6,297 nucleotides of DNA from Candidatus Hodarchaeota archaeon (GTDB lineage: Archaea > Asgardarchaeota > Heimdallarchaeia > Hodarchaeales > YT1-057), in assembly GCA_016839955.1 (NCBI GenBank), contig JAEOTI010000549.1:1-6297 (forward strand), given 5' to 3'. This document shows, one piece after another, positions 5,509 to 6,297 of the stretch (the stretch's first letter is position 1; every line of letters begins with the position of its first letter). The notes beneath the pieces were generated by a model. The model ran no database searches and was not told where the DNA came from. It was given only the letters and a program-made list of their open reading frames with translations. Made by a program: the position numbers and the translations under genes.

Positions 5509-6297
5509 TTAACCATCTGACGGTTCAAGCATCCAATCTATACTCTTCATCCAAAAAGTTAGCATCCAAAACAAGAAAATTACAAGTCCTGCATAATCAT
5601 GAAATTGTAACATTTTTTCAGAACCTTGATAATATCCAACCCAAAAGATCGTAGCAATTCTTACCCAATTTGAGGAGAGAGTTCCAAGGGTTCCTACGAA
5701 AAATCCTAATGCTAATCTTTCAGGGCGAGGTTTGTACTGGGAATAAAAATAAAGTAAAGCAAGATAATAAGAGATGCTAAATAGAGCTAAACTATGAATC
5801 CCACTACACGCACTGTCAATAGTTATACTTTGAACTTGGCTTCCTTTCGGGAAATAAACTATTGCATTTCCTGAGCCGAGTATAGTATAACTAAAATCAA
5901 CACCTGATAAAAACCATTCACTAGGGATTTTTGGTTGTAAAAAACCCACTATGGTCCAAATTACAATTAAATTAATGAGAAATATCCAAGGAAGATTAAT
6001 TATTTCTATTGGCTCCAACTCACTTTTTCGAAAGACAAAGATTGTCAAAATTGTTATCAAAATAGCAAAAAAGGATATTAAAGGAAAATATGCGTAAATC
6101 GCGGTAGCCATAATTGTTGTTAAAGAAATTTGATATTTTGCTAATTCGGATTCTAATAAAATCTCATTAAAGGGTGTTTCGAGCCAAAGGAGGAAAATAA
6201 ATAACCCTGCAGCAAAGGGAATTAGAACTGGTCGGTATCTGACTAAAGGGTGAAACTCTTTTGTTAGGATCCAAATTCCAACTGAAAAAGATAAAAC
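5509..6297 (-). CDS. Exosortase/archaeosortase family transpeptidase, 5' partial
   Basis: A polytopic membrane cysteine peptidase/transpeptidase; this family cuts C-terminal sorting tails of exported proteins at the membrane. The frame is open to the window edge: 62 codons precede the Met at 6111 (…VLIPFAAGLFIFLLWLETPF…), so that Met is internal, 262 residues are visible, and the true start is outside. The catalytic set is present: Cys in DSACSGIHSL (visible residue 164), Arg in NWVRIATI (213) and His in LQFHDYAG (233). At least five hydrophobic segments are visible (about 23-39, 66-89, 102-120, 167-185, 197-222, 235-252), with the Cys just before one of them and the Arg within another. The third residue is His, as in bacterial exosortases, whereas haloarchaeal ArtA has Arg there, as I recall it. 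The glycosyltransferase follows after 64 bases on the same strand. The surface protein with a PGF tail, about 1.5 kb further on, is the obvious candidate substrate. Subfamily not assigned. Confidence 0.92.
   Translation of the reverse strand, partial: VLSFSVGIWILTKEFHPLVRYRPVLIPFAAGLFIFLLWLETPFNEILLESELAKYQISLTTIMATAIYAYFPLISFFAILITILTIFVFRKSELEPIEIINLPWIFLINLIVIWTIVGFLQPKIPSEWFLSGVDFSYTILGSGNAIVYFPKGSQVQSITIDSACSGIHSLALFSISYYLALLYFYSQYKPRPERLALGFFVGTLGTLSSNWVRIATIFWVGYYQGSEKMLQFHDYAGLVIFLFWMLTFWMKSIDWMLEPSDG

Noticed and set aside
5472..5654. 60-residue plus-strand frame
   Set aside because: It overlaps the end of the archaeosortase gene on the other strand, shows no recognisable motif, and covers the candidate TATA box; it is a shadow.
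5509..6111. A complete 200-residue archaeosortase starting at 6111
   Set aside because: The frame stays open to the window edge and upstream codons encode more membrane sequence, so the gene is 5' partial.

Overview
The window looks like a chromosomal piece of an AT-rich archaeon. Support for archaea: a membrane cysteine peptidase of the exosortase/archaeosortase family, a secreted protein ending in a PGF-type sorting tail, a TTG start with a TATA-like box close upstream and no Shine-Dalgarno motif, and poly-U-type transcription ends. An Asgard (Heimdall/Loki-like) origin is my impression from the style of the surface protein and of the helical-repeat protein with a poly-lysine tail. It is inference; no marker gene in the window settles it.

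Plus strand, 1-2224: a helical-repeat (TPR-like) protein open at the left edge (1-1422) ends in nine lysines. After a 16-base gap comes a carbon-nitrogen hydrolase of the nitrilase superfamily (1439-2224) with an intact Glu-Lys-Cys triad. The two are probably co-transcribed. A short convergent gap (2225-2299) holds a long polypyrimidine tract on the minus strand, a likely terminator for the opposite gene.

Minus strand, 6297 down to 2300: an archaeosortase/exosortase-family transpeptidase open at the right edge (5509-6297), then a GT4-type glycosyltransferase (4251-5444), then a 565-residue secreted surface protein (2300-3997) with a signal peptide, N-glycosylation sequons, and a C-terminal PGF / hydrophobic segment / RRKK tail. 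This looks like a compact module of processing enzyme, sugar-transfer enzyme and candidate substrate. The 253-base gap between the glycosyltransferase and the surface protein is rich in palindromes and may be the control region of the surface protein.

The most notable observation is the co-location of the sortase-like enzyme and a protein carrying the matching kind of tail, with a glycosyltransferase between them. No tRNA, rRNA, CRISPR array or insertion sequence was seen.
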